From Martinezella lusitana (GTDB taxonomy: Bacteria; Pseudomonadota; Alphaproteobacteria; Rhizobiales; Rhizobiaceae), in contig NZ_JACHBG010000009.1 of assembly GCF_014207095.1 (NCBI RefSeq), positions 161,827-225,826 of the forward strand: 64,000 nucleotides of DNA, in the 5' to 3' direction. Below the pieces are notes generated by a model. It did not search any database and was not told where the DNA came from. It worked only from the letters and a program-made list of their open reading frames with translations. Within the stretch, counting starts at the first letter, position 1. Every line of letters begins with the position of its first letter. Both the position numbers and the translations under genes were made by a program. Positions 42,460-51,118 of the stretch are shown in pieces.

Positions 42460-43176
42460 ATGACGACATCAGGCCGGGGACGGCAGAGATTGGCTCAGCA
42501 GGTCATCGACCAACTGCGTCAGCAGATCGAAGCCGGTAGACTTCAGGCGGGCGACCAGCTCCCGACCGAGCCACAGTTGGAGGCGACATTCGGCGTCAGT
42601 CGCACGGTCGTGCGCGAAGCGATCGCCGATCTGAGAGCCGCCGGCTTTGTCAAACCCATCCAGGGCAAAGGAGTATTCGTTTCCGAGGCGACCGCAAGAT
42701 CCGGTCAGCTATTGACGCCCATCGAGGTCAAAAGCATCCCCGAGACGCTGGAGTTGCTTGAGTTCCGCATGGCGGCCGAAGGTGAGGCGGCCGCAATAGC
42801 AGCTTATCGCAGAACTGCCGAGCAGGAGGCGGCGATCGCCGCCGCCAATCGAAAGATGGCTGCGCTCATAGAGCAAGGGCTTTCGACGATCGAGGCGGAC
42901 TATGAGTTTCATCTCGCCGTTGCGAATGCCACCAACAACCGCTTTTACGTCGACGTGCTCAGGCATTTCGGTCTGCGAACCATCCCGCGCGGGCAATTTC
43001 CGACCCTGCCGGAAGCCAATGATCGTGCCTATCTAATGAGGGTTCATGCCGAACATGCCGCGATCCTCGAAGCAATTGCCGATCAGGATCCAGAGCGTGC
43101 GCGTCAGGCAATGCGTGCGCATATGACAGCAAGCCAGCGGCGCTACCGGCAATTAGCGGAACAGCGGCCGCAATAG
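42460..43176 (+). CDS. GntR-family regulator, FadR subfamily
   Basis: 238 residues. Residues about 10-75 are a GntR winged helix (QLRQQIEAGRLQAGDQLPTEPQLEATFGVSRTVVREAIADLRAAGFV). The C-terminal FCD domain has the helix-rich layout LLEFRMAAEGEAAAIAA, DYEFHLAVANATNN and HAAILEAIADQDPERARQAMRAH; the Asp and His ligands for a metal are in place. FadR-type regulators in front of uronate genes usually sense the acid or its breakdown product. It most likely controls the next three genes and itself through the shared palindromes. Confidence 0.88.
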   Translation: MTTSGRGRQRLAQQVIDQLRQQIEAGRLQAGDQLPTEPQLEATFGVSRTVVREAIADLRAAGFVKPIQGKGVFVSEATARSGQLLTPIEVKSIPETLELLEFRMAAEGEAAAIAAYRRTAEQEAAIAAANRKMAALIEQGLSTIEADYEFHLAVANATNNRFYVDVLRHFGLRTIPRGQFPTLPEANDRAYLMRVHAEHAAILEAIADQDPERARQAMRAHMTASQRRYRQLAEQRPQ

Positions 43177-43196
43177 GGCTCGACTCTCTTTTTGAG

Positions 43197-43219
43197 TCAT
43201 ATTATGTCATATGATATGA
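43197..43219. promoter_or_regulatory. Double operator candidate before the mannonate dehydratase gene
   Basis: Two overlapping palindromes, TCATATTATGT at 43197-43207 and TCATA-TGA-TATGA at 43207-43219, fill most of the 64-base gap between gntR and the next start. They share the TCATA/TATGA half-sites with 42383-42393. Confidence 0.55.
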
Positions 43220-43240
43220 GTCCCACGGGAGGTGCGGTGA

Positions 43241-44215
43241 GTGTACTTGGGAACGCAGGTCGAGGCGCGCGACGACGATGACTATCGGGTTTTCGCGCAA
43301 CTGGGGGTAAAGCATATCTGTGCCGACCCTCCGGGAAAGCCGGCTAGCTGGACGTTGTCTGATCTCGAGCGGCATCGCGACAAGATCGAGAGTTTCGGAT
43401 TGATTCTGGATATGATCCAGCTTCCTTTGCCATCCCAATCGATCGAGAACGCGTCCTATCCCGACATTCTGCTCGCTGGGCCGGATCGCGATCGTCAGAT
43501 CGATGCGGTCTGCAAGTTGATCGAAGATGTCGCAGCGGCCGGCATCCCCTCGGCAAAATACAATCTCAACCTCATCGGGATTCCACGCACCCCGGACGAA
43601 CCCGGTCGGGGAGGCTCGATGAATGCGAGTTTTCGCTGGGACAAGACCGACCAGCAGGCAGCACCCGGCCTTGCCGGCGTCTTGTCGGAGGACGAGAATT
43701 GGGAGCGGATCGACTATTTTCTGGAACGCGTCGTTCCGGTGGCGACAAGCAATCGTGTCCGTCTGGCATGTCATCCGCATGATCCGTACACCCCGCCCGG
43801 ATATCGTGGCGTAACGCGCGTGCTGGGCTCCGTTGAAGGGTTGAAGAAATTCGTTCTCATGCGGGAAAGCCCGTATCACGGACTGAACTTCTGTCAGGGC
43901 TCGGTCGGCGAGATGCTCGATAATCCAGGCGAGGAGATCAACGACATCATTCGCTGGTTCGGCACGCGCAACAAGATCTTCAACGTCCACTTCCGCAACA
44001 TCCGTGGCGGCAAGCTGTCTTTCATGGAAACCTTCCCCGAGGAAGGCGACATGGATATGGCCCGTTCCGTCCGGGTCTATCGGGAGGTCGGCTATGAATA
44101 CATGTTGATGCCGGATCATGTCCCGGCCATCAGCGGCCGCGACCCCACAGGCGTCGCCTTTGCCTTTTGCTACGGCTATATCGCCGCACTTTTGCAGACG
44201 CTCGGTCAGGGCTGA
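43241..44215 (+). CDS. uxuA: Mannonate dehydratase-like protein (UxuA family)
   Basis: 324 residues from a GTG with GGGAGG nine bases before. UxuA TIM-barrel family: segments RLACHPHDPYTPPGYRG, LNFCQGSVGEM, VHFRNIRGG and MPDHVP hold the His, Cys and Asp ligands of the metal. The known reaction turns D-mannonate to 2-keto-3-deoxygluconate. The protein is shorter than E. coli UxuA (about 394 residues), as is common in the alphaproteobacterial type. The next gene is a KdgD-like dehydratase rather than the expected kinase, so an altered substrate is possible. Confidence 0.83.
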   Translation: MYLGTQVEARDDDDYRVFAQLGVKHICADPPGKPASWTLSDLERHRDKIESFGLILDMIQLPLPSQSIENASYPDILLAGPDRDRQIDAVCKLIEDVAAAGIPSAKYNLNLIGIPRTPDEPGRGGSMNASFRWDKTDQQAAPGLAGVLSEDENWERIDYFLERVVPVATSNRVRLACHPHDPYTPPGYRGVTRVLGSVEGLKKFVLMRESPYHGLNFCQGSVGEMLDNPGEEINDIIRWFGTRNKIFNVHFRNIRGGKLSFMETFPEEGDMDMARSVRVYREVGYEYMLMPDHVPAISGRDPTGVAFAFCYGYIAALLQTLGQG

Positions 44216-44252
44216 GACTGGATTTGTCCGTTGAACAAAAGAGGATTTCGCC

Positions 44253-45155
44253 ATGAACCCGAATGAACTGAAGCAGGCCGTCGGCAGTGGACTGCTGTCC
44301 TTTCCAGTCACGCATTTCAATCAGGATCTCTCATTCGACGAGGCCCAATATCGCAATCACGTCGAATGGCTGGCAGGTTACGATGCTGCGGCACTGTTTG
44401 CTGCCGGCGGTACCGGCGAGTTTTTCTCCCTCAATCCCGCGGAAGTTCCGCAGGTGGTTCGTGCAGCCAAGGCTGCAGCCGGCAGCACGCCGATCGTTTC
44501 TGGAACCGGCTATGGTACGTCGCTTGCCGTAGACATCGCAAGGTCGGCGGAGAAGGCCGGTGCCGACGGTTTGCTATTGCTGCCGCCCTATTTGATGTTT
44601 GCCGAGCAGGTCGGTTTGATCGCCCATGTAAAAGCGGTCTGTAAGGCCGTCGGTATCGGCGTCATCGTCTACAATCGCGACAACGCCGTACTCACAGCCG
44701 AAAGCTTGGCGCGATTGGCCGACGAGTGCCCCAATCTCATTGGTTACAAGGACGGCGTCGGTGATGTCGACAAGGTGATCGAGATTACGACGACGCTCAA
44801 AGATCGGCTGGTCTATGTCGGCGGTATGCCAACCCATGAGGTCTATGCGCAGGCCTATTTCGCCGCTGGCGTGACGACCTATTCGTCCGCGGTTTTCAAT
44901 TTCGTACCCGCGCTGGCCCAGCGGTTCTACGCCGCTTTGCGTGTGGGAGATCAGTCGACGGTGGACGCGATCCTCAAGGGTTTCTTTTTCCCATTGGTCA
45001 GCTTGCGCAATCGCAGAAAAGGTTATGCCGTGTCGATCATCAAAGCGGGGCTGCGTGTTCTCGGCCGGGATCCTGGCCCCGTCCGGCCTCCGTTGATCGA
45101 TCTGACCGCAGAGGAAATGGTGATGCTGGAGAAGATTGTCACCACCGCCGGATGA
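44253..45155 (+). CDS. kdgD: KdgD-like 5-dehydro-4-deoxyglucarate dehydratase (DHDPS family)
   Basis: 300 residues. DapA/NAL TIM barrel with AAGGTGEFFSLNPAE (substrate carboxylate loop), the catalytic Tyr in VIVYNRD and Schiff-base Lys in IGYKDGVGD. The sequence SLRNRRKGYAVSIIKAGLRVLG follows KdgD types. It would convert 5-keto-4-deoxyglucarate to 2-ketoglutarate semialdehyde, with loss of CO2 and water. Aldolase activity on 2-keto-3-deoxygluconate (same family) is the alternative and would fit the upstream mannonate dehydratase better. It is 37 bases after uxuA. Confidence 0.83.
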   Translation: MNPNELKQAVGSGLLSFPVTHFNQDLSFDEAQYRNHVEWLAGYDAAALFAAGGTGEFFSLNPAEVPQVVRAAKAAAGSTPIVSGTGYGTSLAVDIARSAEKAGADGLLLLPPYLMFAEQVGLIAHVKAVCKAVGIGVIVYNRDNAVLTAESLARLADECPNLIGYKDGVGDVDKVIEITTTLKDRLVYVGGMPTHEVYAQAYFAAGVTTYSSAVFNFVPALAQRFYAALRVGDQSTVDAILKGFFFPLVSLRNRRKGYAVSIIKAGLRVLGRDPGPVRPPLIDLTAEEMVMLEKIVTTAG

Positions 45156-45219
45156 TCTTCGTTAGAAAAGTAGCTCGAGAGGCAGCGAGGCTGGCTACCC
45201 GAGCTTGAGGAAAGCGACA

Positions 45220-46311
45220 ATGCTTCAATCTTCGCCCAACGGCTCCGGCCGGACCTTCGTCTATGTTTCCGCGGCAGTCGCGGGGACGGTCGACATATAC
45301 GAAATGGACAGGATGAACGGCGCTCTCTCTTGGATATCCTCCTTCGATGCCGGCGGAATGGCCATGCCGATGGCCGTTGGCGCGGATAAGGGACATCTCT
45401 ATGTCGCCATCCGTTCGCAGCCCTATCGCCTGTTGACGTTGGCAATAGATCCGGAGACCGGCAGGCTGGAGCAGAGGGCCACAGCCCCTTTGTCCGACAG
45501 TATGGCTTACATTGCCACCGAGCCATCGGGCCGATTGCTTCTCGCGGCATCCTATGGTGGCGACAAAGTTGCGGCACTCGCGATCACCAAGGACGGGCTT
45601 GTTACAGAGGGAGAGCGGCAGACAATCCCCACGGGACGCAACGCCCATTCGATCCTCAGCGATCGGAGCGGCAGATATGTCTTTGCGACAAATCTCGGTT
45701 CCGACGCCATTTTGCAATTCGTCGTCGATCCGGAAAGCGGCGTGTTGGCAGCCAATGAGCCGGCGAGAATCTCGACGGGGCAGGGTTTCGGCCCACGGCA
45801 CATTGCGCTCTCGCCGGACAACAAATTTCTCTATGTCCTGACGGAGCTGACGGGACATGTGATCCATTATGTGCTGGATCCGTCCGATGGAACGCTGACT
45901 GAGGTCGAGAGCGTTGCATCCGCCCCCTGTGACGCTGGACTGTCTCCCGGTGTCGCGCCATCGGTTAAGGCTCCGGTGGATGACGGCAAGCCGAAAGTAT
46001 GGGCTGCCGACATCGGCATCACGCCCAATGGCAAGTTTCTCTATACGACCGAACGAACCACAAGCACGATCGCACTCTTTCGCGCGCATGAGGAAAGCGG
46101 CAGACTGACTTACGTCACCAGCTATCCGACGGAGCAGCAGCCGCGCGGCATACGCATCGACCCATCCGGTTGCTTTCTGGTGGCATCAGGCGAAAAGTCA
46201 GACCGGCTCTCGGTCTATGCCATCGACAGGGATGGTGGCGAACTTGATATCGTCGGTCGATACCCGGTCAGCGCCGGCGCGAACTGGATCGAAATCGTGA
46301 CGTTTGCCTGA
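45220..46311 (+). CDS. Lactonase, seven-bladed propeller (6-phosphogluconolactonase-type)
   Basis: 363 residues; the ATG at 45220 follows GAGGAAAG at five bases, and a TTG at 45205 is not needed. PF10282-type propeller: repeated blades such as MAYIATEPSGRLLLAASYGG, GPRHIALSPDNKFLYVLTEL, ADIGITPNGKFLYTTERT and PRGIRIDPSGCFLVASGE. Probable function: opening a sugar lactone before dehydration by the two enzymes encoded upstream. It is the last gene of the GntR-led group, 64 bases after kdgD, and is convergent with the GGDEF-EAL gene. Confidence 0.84.
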   Translation: MLQSSPNGSGRTFVYVSAAVAGTVDIYEMDRMNGALSWISSFDAGGMAMPMAVGADKGHLYVAIRSQPYRLLTLAIDPETGRLEQRATAPLSDSMAYIATEPSGRLLLAASYGGDKVAALAITKDGLVTEGERQTIPTGRNAHSILSDRSGRYVFATNLGSDAILQFVVDPESGVLAANEPARISTGQGFGPRHIALSPDNKFLYVLTELTGHVIHYVLDPSDGTLTEVESVASAPCDAGLSPGVAPSVKAPVDDGKPKVWAADIGITPNGKFLYTTERTTSTIALFRAHEESGRLTYVTSYPTEQQPRGIRIDPSGCFLVASGEKSDRLSVYAIDRDGGELDIVGRYPVSAGANWIEIVTFA

Positions 46312-46342
46312 TGCTGCCGGCTGGCATTGCCGATGATTATGG

Positions 46343-48448
46343 TCAATCGCCATCCCTCTGTGTCGTCATCTGCAGAATGAGGTCTTCAACCTCGGAAGGA
46401 GGCAGGGGTCTGGCAAGCAGGTAGCCTTGGAACATTTCGCATCCGGCGCCTGCGAGAAAATGCGCCTGTTCTTCGGTTTCAACGCCTTCGGCGACAACTT
46501 CGAGTTCCAGCGTCCTGCCAAGCGATACGATGGCGGCGGTAATTGCCATGTCGCCGGCCTTGTGCGGGATATCCGCGATAAAGGATCTGTCGATCTTCAA
46601 GCGCGACAACGGAAACCGTCTGAGGGTGCTAAGGCTCGAATATCCGGTGCCGAAATCGTCGATCGCAAGGCTGACGCCAAGTTGCTTCAGCTCGCGCATG
46701 CGCTCTATGGCGCCCTCAAGATCGCGCATGATCAGACTCTCCGTCAGCTCAAGCTCTAGCCAACGGGGATCGAGCCCGGCGGATTGAAGCGCTGATGACA
46801 CCTGATCCGTCAGCGAGCGTTCGAGAAATTGCCGTGCCGATACGTTCACGGCCACTCGCAGCATGGCAAGGCCACGGTCCTGCCAGTTTCGGTTCTGCTG
46901 GCAAGCCTTGCGCAAAACGATATCGCCGATCGCGACGATGAGCCCCGTCTCTTCGGCCAGGGGGATGAACGCGCCCGGAAGCAGCAGGCCTTCAGCCGGG
47001 TGTTGCCATCGCACCAGCGCTTCAACGCCGATTATCCTGCCGGTGCGGATGTCCTTTTGAGGTTGATAATGGAGTACGAACTCGTCTCGTTCCACGGCGC
47101 GCCGGAGCTCTTCGATGCGGACGAGCTTGTTGCGCGCTTCTTCTCCCATGGCATGCGTGAACAGCTGAATGCGGTCGCGGCCGGATTCCTTGGCGCGATA
47201 GAGCGCCATGTCGGCACTGGCAAACAATTCGGATGCCGTGTCTCCGTGTTCGCCGGAACATGCAACACCAATGCTGCAGGTAACACGAATTTCGACGCCG
47301 TCTATCGTTAAAGGTGCGGAAATCGCCTCAAGAATGGCGCGCAAGCGTTCGGACATCGGAACGGAGGTTTCCTCCAGAACGATGATGAACTCATCGCCGC
47401 CGATCCGTGAGACGATGCCGTCGTTTCGGATCTGTGTCGATATTCGCCGCGCGACGACCTTCAGTAATTCGTCACCGGCCGCATGGCCGAGACTGTCGTT
47501 GACGAACTTGAAATTATCGAGGTCGACGAAAGCGACAGCGACGCATTTCTGCTGGCGGGAGGATTTTTCCAGAAGCTCTCCGAGCTTGCGGTCGAGCAGC
47601 GTGCGGTTCGGCAGGCCTGTAAGAGCGTCGTGCTCCGCCAGATAGGCTATGTGGGTGATGTCCTGGTGGCGATCGATGGCAATTCCCGCCGTCTGCGCCA
47701 CGCCTGCGAGGAATTCCATGAGGCCGGCGTCATCATTGTCCCAGGCCTTGGCGACCATCAAGACACCATGCCGGCCCCCGTCGCGCGACAGGATGGGAAA
47801 TTCGACGGCCTCCTCCGTGAAAACCTCGGCTTGCCTGTCATCGACTTGGAAATGGACGCGCCTTCCATCGAGCAATCTCTCGAGAAGCGCTTGGGCGTCT
47901 CTGAGAAATGATCCGAGATCGACGCCTCTTGCCACATCCTGCAAGAGTCTTGTCTGCGTGCTCATCAACTCCTCTGCGCGCTTGCGAGCGGAGATATCCC
48001 TGGAAGCACCCACCACGCCGATAATGTTACCGCTCCGGTCCCGCAGCGGCACGCGCGACATCATCAGCCATCCTTCGCCTCGGATGCGCCTCTCTTCGAC
48101 GCCGAGATCGGGCTCGCCCGTTTCCATGACGCGCCGCTCGACCTCGTCGATCTTCTCGGCGTCGGCTGCCGAGTGGATTTCTGCGTCGGTGAGGCCGATC
48201 AGCTCTTCGACATTGTTGAAATCATTATTGATGACAATGGCTCGATTGGCGAAAAGAAAACGGCCATCTCTGTCCTTGGCATAGATGAAGTCCGGAACAT
48301 AGTTGATCATCGTCTCGAGCCATTCATATCGCTCGGTGAGCGACAGATGCTGCTCCTGCAGCGCATCGAACCGTTGGAGGAGGCACTCATCGCCTCCGTT
48401 CGAACCAGCGTTCATCGATTTCGACGGTCTACCCGGCTGTCGCGTCAT
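46343..48448 (-). CDS. PAS-GAF-GGDEF-EAL protein (c-di-GMP turnover)
   Basis: 701 residues from the ATG at 48448 with GAGAG upstream; an ATG at 48463 adds five. A PAS domain (DFIYAKDRDGRFLFANRA) occupies residues about 45-155, a degenerate GAF about 165-270, GGDEF about 280-435 with intact SRIGGDEFIIVL, and EAL about 450-695 with GVEALVRWQHP, DDFGTGYSSLST and VVAEGVET. Both catalytic motif sets are full, so it can potentially make and break c-di-GMP. No membrane segment is present, so it senses a cytoplasmic signal through PAS. It shares its strand with the response regulator upstream, 187 bases apart. Confidence 0.9.
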   Translation of the reverse strand: MTRQPGRPSKSMNAGSNGGDECLLQRFDALQEQHLSLTERYEWLETMINYVPDFIYAKDRDGRFLFANRAIVINNDFNNVEELIGLTDAEIHSAADAEKIDEVERRVMETGEPDLGVEERRIRGEGWLMMSRVPLRDRSGNIIGVVGASRDISARKRAEELMSTQTRLLQDVARGVDLGSFLRDAQALLERLLDGRRVHFQVDDRQAEVFTEEAVEFPILSRDGGRHGVLMVAKAWDNDDAGLMEFLAGVAQTAGIAIDRHQDITHIAYLAEHDALTGLPNRTLLDRKLGELLEKSSRQQKCVAVAFVDLDNFKFVNDSLGHAAGDELLKVVARRISTQIRNDGIVSRIGGDEFIIVLEETSVPMSERLRAILEAISAPLTIDGVEIRVTCSIGVACSGEHGDTASELFASADMALYRAKESGRDRIQLFTHAMGEEARNKLVRIEELRRAVERDEFVLHYQPQKDIRTGRIIGVEALVRWQHPAEGLLLPGAFIPLAEETGLIVAIGDIVLRKACQQNRNWQDRGLAMLRVAVNVSARQFLERSLTDQVSSALQSAGLDPRWLELELTESLIMRDLEGAIERMRELKQLGVSLAIDDFGTGYSSLSTLRRFPLSRLKIDRSFIADIPHKAGDMAITAAIVSLGRTLELEVVAEGVETEEQAHFLAGAGCEMFQGYLLARPLPPSEVEDLILQMTTQRDGD

Positions 48449-48635
48449 CTGCGGCTCTCTCATTTGTCGATGGACAATAGCGAGAACCAGTTATTCAACC
48501 GTGAAAAAGCCGCATCCATTCCGACTGTCATAAATATTGAGTTAAAGCGGAGGTGCGAGAACTGGGGGGAGGCGTTGAGGTTTGCCCCGCCGATTGTAGC
48601 GGATCGAAAAATTATGCGCCGGGCGTTTTTGACCG

Positions 48636-49367
48636 TCAGGATGCGATGGCGGTCTGCACTCTTGATCGGATTAGATAGCCAAGATTGCGCACGGCCCTTA
48701 TTTCGACGGCAGCTCCGGCAAGCACAAGCTTCTTTCGAATACGGGAGATGTGCGCGTCGAGCGCATTCGACTCGATTTCGTCTTCCAGCGTATAGACCGC
48801 GTCGATCAGATTGGGCCTCGTGACGATACGGTTCGGGCGGCGCAACAGGGCTTCAAGCACCAGATACTCACGCCGTGAAAATTCGATCACCGATCCGGCG
48901 ATGCAGATTTCATTGCTCCGAGGGTCGATGGTCAGATTGCCGAAGTCCAGATTCCGATCAGAAACCAACGGACCTCGCCTGCGCAGTGCCCGCAGCCGGG
49001 CAAGCAATTCTTCGAGCGCGAACGGTCTGGCAAGATAGTCGTCGGCGCCGCAATCCAGACCATCCACACGATGATCGACACTGCCGAGGGCGGTCAGTAT
49101 GAGGATCGGCACGGGATGCCTGCGTTGGCGAAGTGTTGCGACGAAATCCAGACCCTCGCCATCCGGCAGACGGCGATCCAGCACGAGGGCATCATAAGTA
49201 CCGGTACAGATCATGGCATCGGCGTCGGCGATGGTGCGAACGTGGTCAGCCAGCACATCACGACGTCGCAGTGCATCAAGCAAGGCTCGGGTCATTTTGG
49301 GTTCGTCTTCAAGCAGCAGAATTTTCAAGGGCGTCTCACGGGGTAGGTGAAAGCTGTTCATCGTCAT
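48636..49367 (-). CDS. OmpR-type response regulator without an adjacent sensor kinase
   Basis: 243 residues. Receiver residues about 15-125: acidic pocket LEDEP, phospho-acceptor Asp in LVLDRRLPDGEG, conserved Thr in ILTALG. The conserved Lys of the usual KPF is replaced by Arg in LARPF. The C-terminal winged helix (SRREYLVLEALLRRPNRIVTR, LDAHISRIRKKL) is of OmpR/PhoB type. No histidine kinase lies next to it; the only signalling neighbour is the GGDEF-EAL gene downstream. It may act with a kinase encoded elsewhere. Confidence 0.87.
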   Translation of the reverse strand: MTMNSFHLPRETPLKILLLEDEPKMTRALLDALRRRDVLADHVRTIADADAMICTGTYDALVLDRRLPDGEGLDFVATLRQRRHPVPILILTALGSVDHRVDGLDCGADDYLARPFALEELLARLRALRRRGPLVSDRNLDFGNLTIDPRSNEICIAGSVIEFSRREYLVLEALLRRPNRIVTRPNLIDAVYTLEDEIESNALDAHISRIRKKLVLAGAAVEIRAVRNLGYLIRSRVQTAIAS

Positions 49368-49614
49368 TCAAGGCCGACCGGTTGAAGAGAGTTACCGCTC
49401 GTGCCGATACCGACCGGGTGCCTTCCGGAAGACGGGCGCTGGGACGAGTAGCCAGCCGGCAAGCTTTGGCTCGCCGGTGTCTCTTCCTTGGCCGCGGTGG
49501 CTAGGTCGTCAGCGCAACCAAAAAACTGCAATGGAAGTGTCCACATGCCGTCTCTCCCGGAGATCCGAATGCCGGCATTATGGCTTGCCATTGTCAAGAA
49601 ACGGAGGAGGTCTC

Positions 49615-49773
49615 GTGAAGACCGGTCTGGTCGTTACTGCACCGCCGGTATCGGAATCGGAGCCGGTTTCAAAGGATGCAGCGTGGACCATTGACGATTG
49701 GGAGTCACATTTCGAATGGCTGTCGCGGCGAACGCTTTCCAACGAAGGCGAGACAGGGATCCGTCGGTTTTGA
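49615..49773 (+). CDS. Possible small protein with a strong ribosome site
   Basis: A 52-codon frame starts at GTG, four bases after GGAGGAGG. The peptide begins KTGLVVTAPPVSES after the initiator and includes WTIDDWESHFEWLSRRTLS, amphipathic in pattern. There is no known family. It lies in the 550-base stretch between the response regulator and the EamA transporter, which otherwise shows nothing. It could be chance. Confidence 0.3.
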   Translation: MKTGLVVTAPPVSESEPVSKDAAWTIDDWESHFEWLSRRTLSNEGETGIRRF

Positions 49774-49914
49774 GACCTGACGGCATCGCTTCCGTCAGCG
49801 TGACAACCGTCGGGAGTTCGTTCAACCAAAACGGGTGCGAGTGTGCCTTGCGGGACCGGAGCAAAACCGGCTAAAGCCCGTCTAGCGAAGTCTAGATTCT
49901 GCAGAGGACACATT

Positions 49915-50829
49915 ATGAATTCCAGCAAAGCGGGCGCGAATAGCAATCTCGTGCTTGTCGGCGTGCTTCTGATGGTTCTCGGCGACTTCATGTTCTCGCT
50001 AAATGACGCCATGGGTAAGTGGCTGGTCGCGAGCTTTTCCGTCGGCCAGATTCTGGTGATACGCTCCTTTGGCGCCTTTACCATCCTTGCCCCCATGATC
50101 GCGCGGCAAGGAAGCGATGCGCTCTTCCGGATAGAGCATCCACGGTTGCAGGTCTTGCGCGTCGTCATGACGACCGCCGATGTCGCTCTATTCTATGCTG
50201 CGGTTGCCTATCTGCCGCTCGCCGATGTCATGACCTTCTACATGGCCGGCCCGATTTATGTTGCGGCGCTCTCGCATTTCTTCCTTGGCGAGAGGATCGG
50301 CTGGCGGCGTTGGCTGGCCGTTTTGCTGGGTTTCGTCGGCGTGGTGATCGCGCTGCGGCCCTCAGCGGCTATGCTGTCCTGGCCGTCGATTTTCGGCCTG
50401 GGCGGCAGCCTCGCCTTCTCGATGACGCTGATCCTCAGCCGAAAGCTGCGTAATACCAGCGATGCCACGCTCGTCGCCTGGCAGACCGTCGCTGCGCTCG
50501 CGACGGGGCTCGTGCTGAGCATCGGCAACTGGCGCTCGGCATCGACGCTGGATTGGGGAGCCATGCTCGCGCTTGGCGTTGTCGCCGGTAGCGCCCACAT
50601 GCTGATCACTCGCTCCTTGAAACTCGCACCGGCATCCCTGCTCGCGCCGCTGCAATACAGCCTGTTGATCTGGGCGATCGCACTCGGTTTCCTATTCTTC
50701 GGAGATATCCCCGATGCGCAGATCATCGTCGGATCGGTCATTATCGTGCTCGCCGGTCTTTTCATTTTCCATCGCAAGAACCTGACCGGGAGCATCCCGC
50801 AGGATGCCGTTGCCCGCGACGGGCATTGA
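49915..50829 (+). CDS. EamA/DMT-family transporter
   Basis: 304 residues from an ATG with AGAGGA upstream. Ten hydrophobic segments in two EamA repeats, starting with LVLVGVLLMVLGDFMFSLNDAMGKWL and ending in IIVGSVIIVLAGLFIFHRK. The repeat-end segment YLPLADVMTFYMAGPIYVAALSHFFLGERIGWRRWLAV-type (before residue 150) is typical. The family exports metabolites such as amino acids or related compounds. Substrate and direction cannot be read. The gene stands alone. Confidence 0.87.
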   Translation: MNSSKAGANSNLVLVGVLLMVLGDFMFSLNDAMGKWLVASFSVGQILVIRSFGAFTILAPMIARQGSDALFRIEHPRLQVLRVVMTTADVALFYAAVAYLPLADVMTFYMAGPIYVAALSHFFLGERIGWRRWLAVLLGFVGVVIALRPSAAMLSWPSIFGLGGSLAFSMTLILSRKLRNTSDATLVAWQTVAALATGLVLSIGNWRSASTLDWGAMLALGVVAGSAHMLITRSLKLAPASLLAPLQYSLLIWAIALGFLFFGDIPDAQIIVGSVIIVLAGLFIFHRKNLTGSIPQDAVARDGH

Positions 50830-51118
50830 AATAGCCCCGCGATGCCGTTCCGCGGTGTGACATGTCGACACCAAAAGAGATTGGACACGGCACCAGAACG
50901 ATGGCTGCCGAAAGGCTTTCGGGCGGAAAAGCTCCTGCGATCCTTAGGCTGACGATGGGCTGTCCGAGCTGAAGCGCCACGATCAAGGCTGGCCCACCTT
51001 TATCCCGCGTCCAAAATCAGGCGGCAAGTCTAGTAAGTCGAAGCGACCACCGGAGGGAGCCTTAGCCAAGGCGGAGAGGTTTGGTGCGTCTACTTGTTCT
51101 GTCCGACGCGGTAGCGTT
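50830..51118. other. Intergenic region of about 290 bases
   Basis: Convergent gap between the EamA transporter and the PIG-L gene. I see no gene, no strong hairpin with U-run and no repeat here. Confidence 0.4.

Noticed and set aside
43202..44320. Minus-strand frame opposite the mannonate dehydratase gene
   Set aside because: The plus strand encodes an obvious UxuA protein with metal ligands; the opposite frame has no motif.
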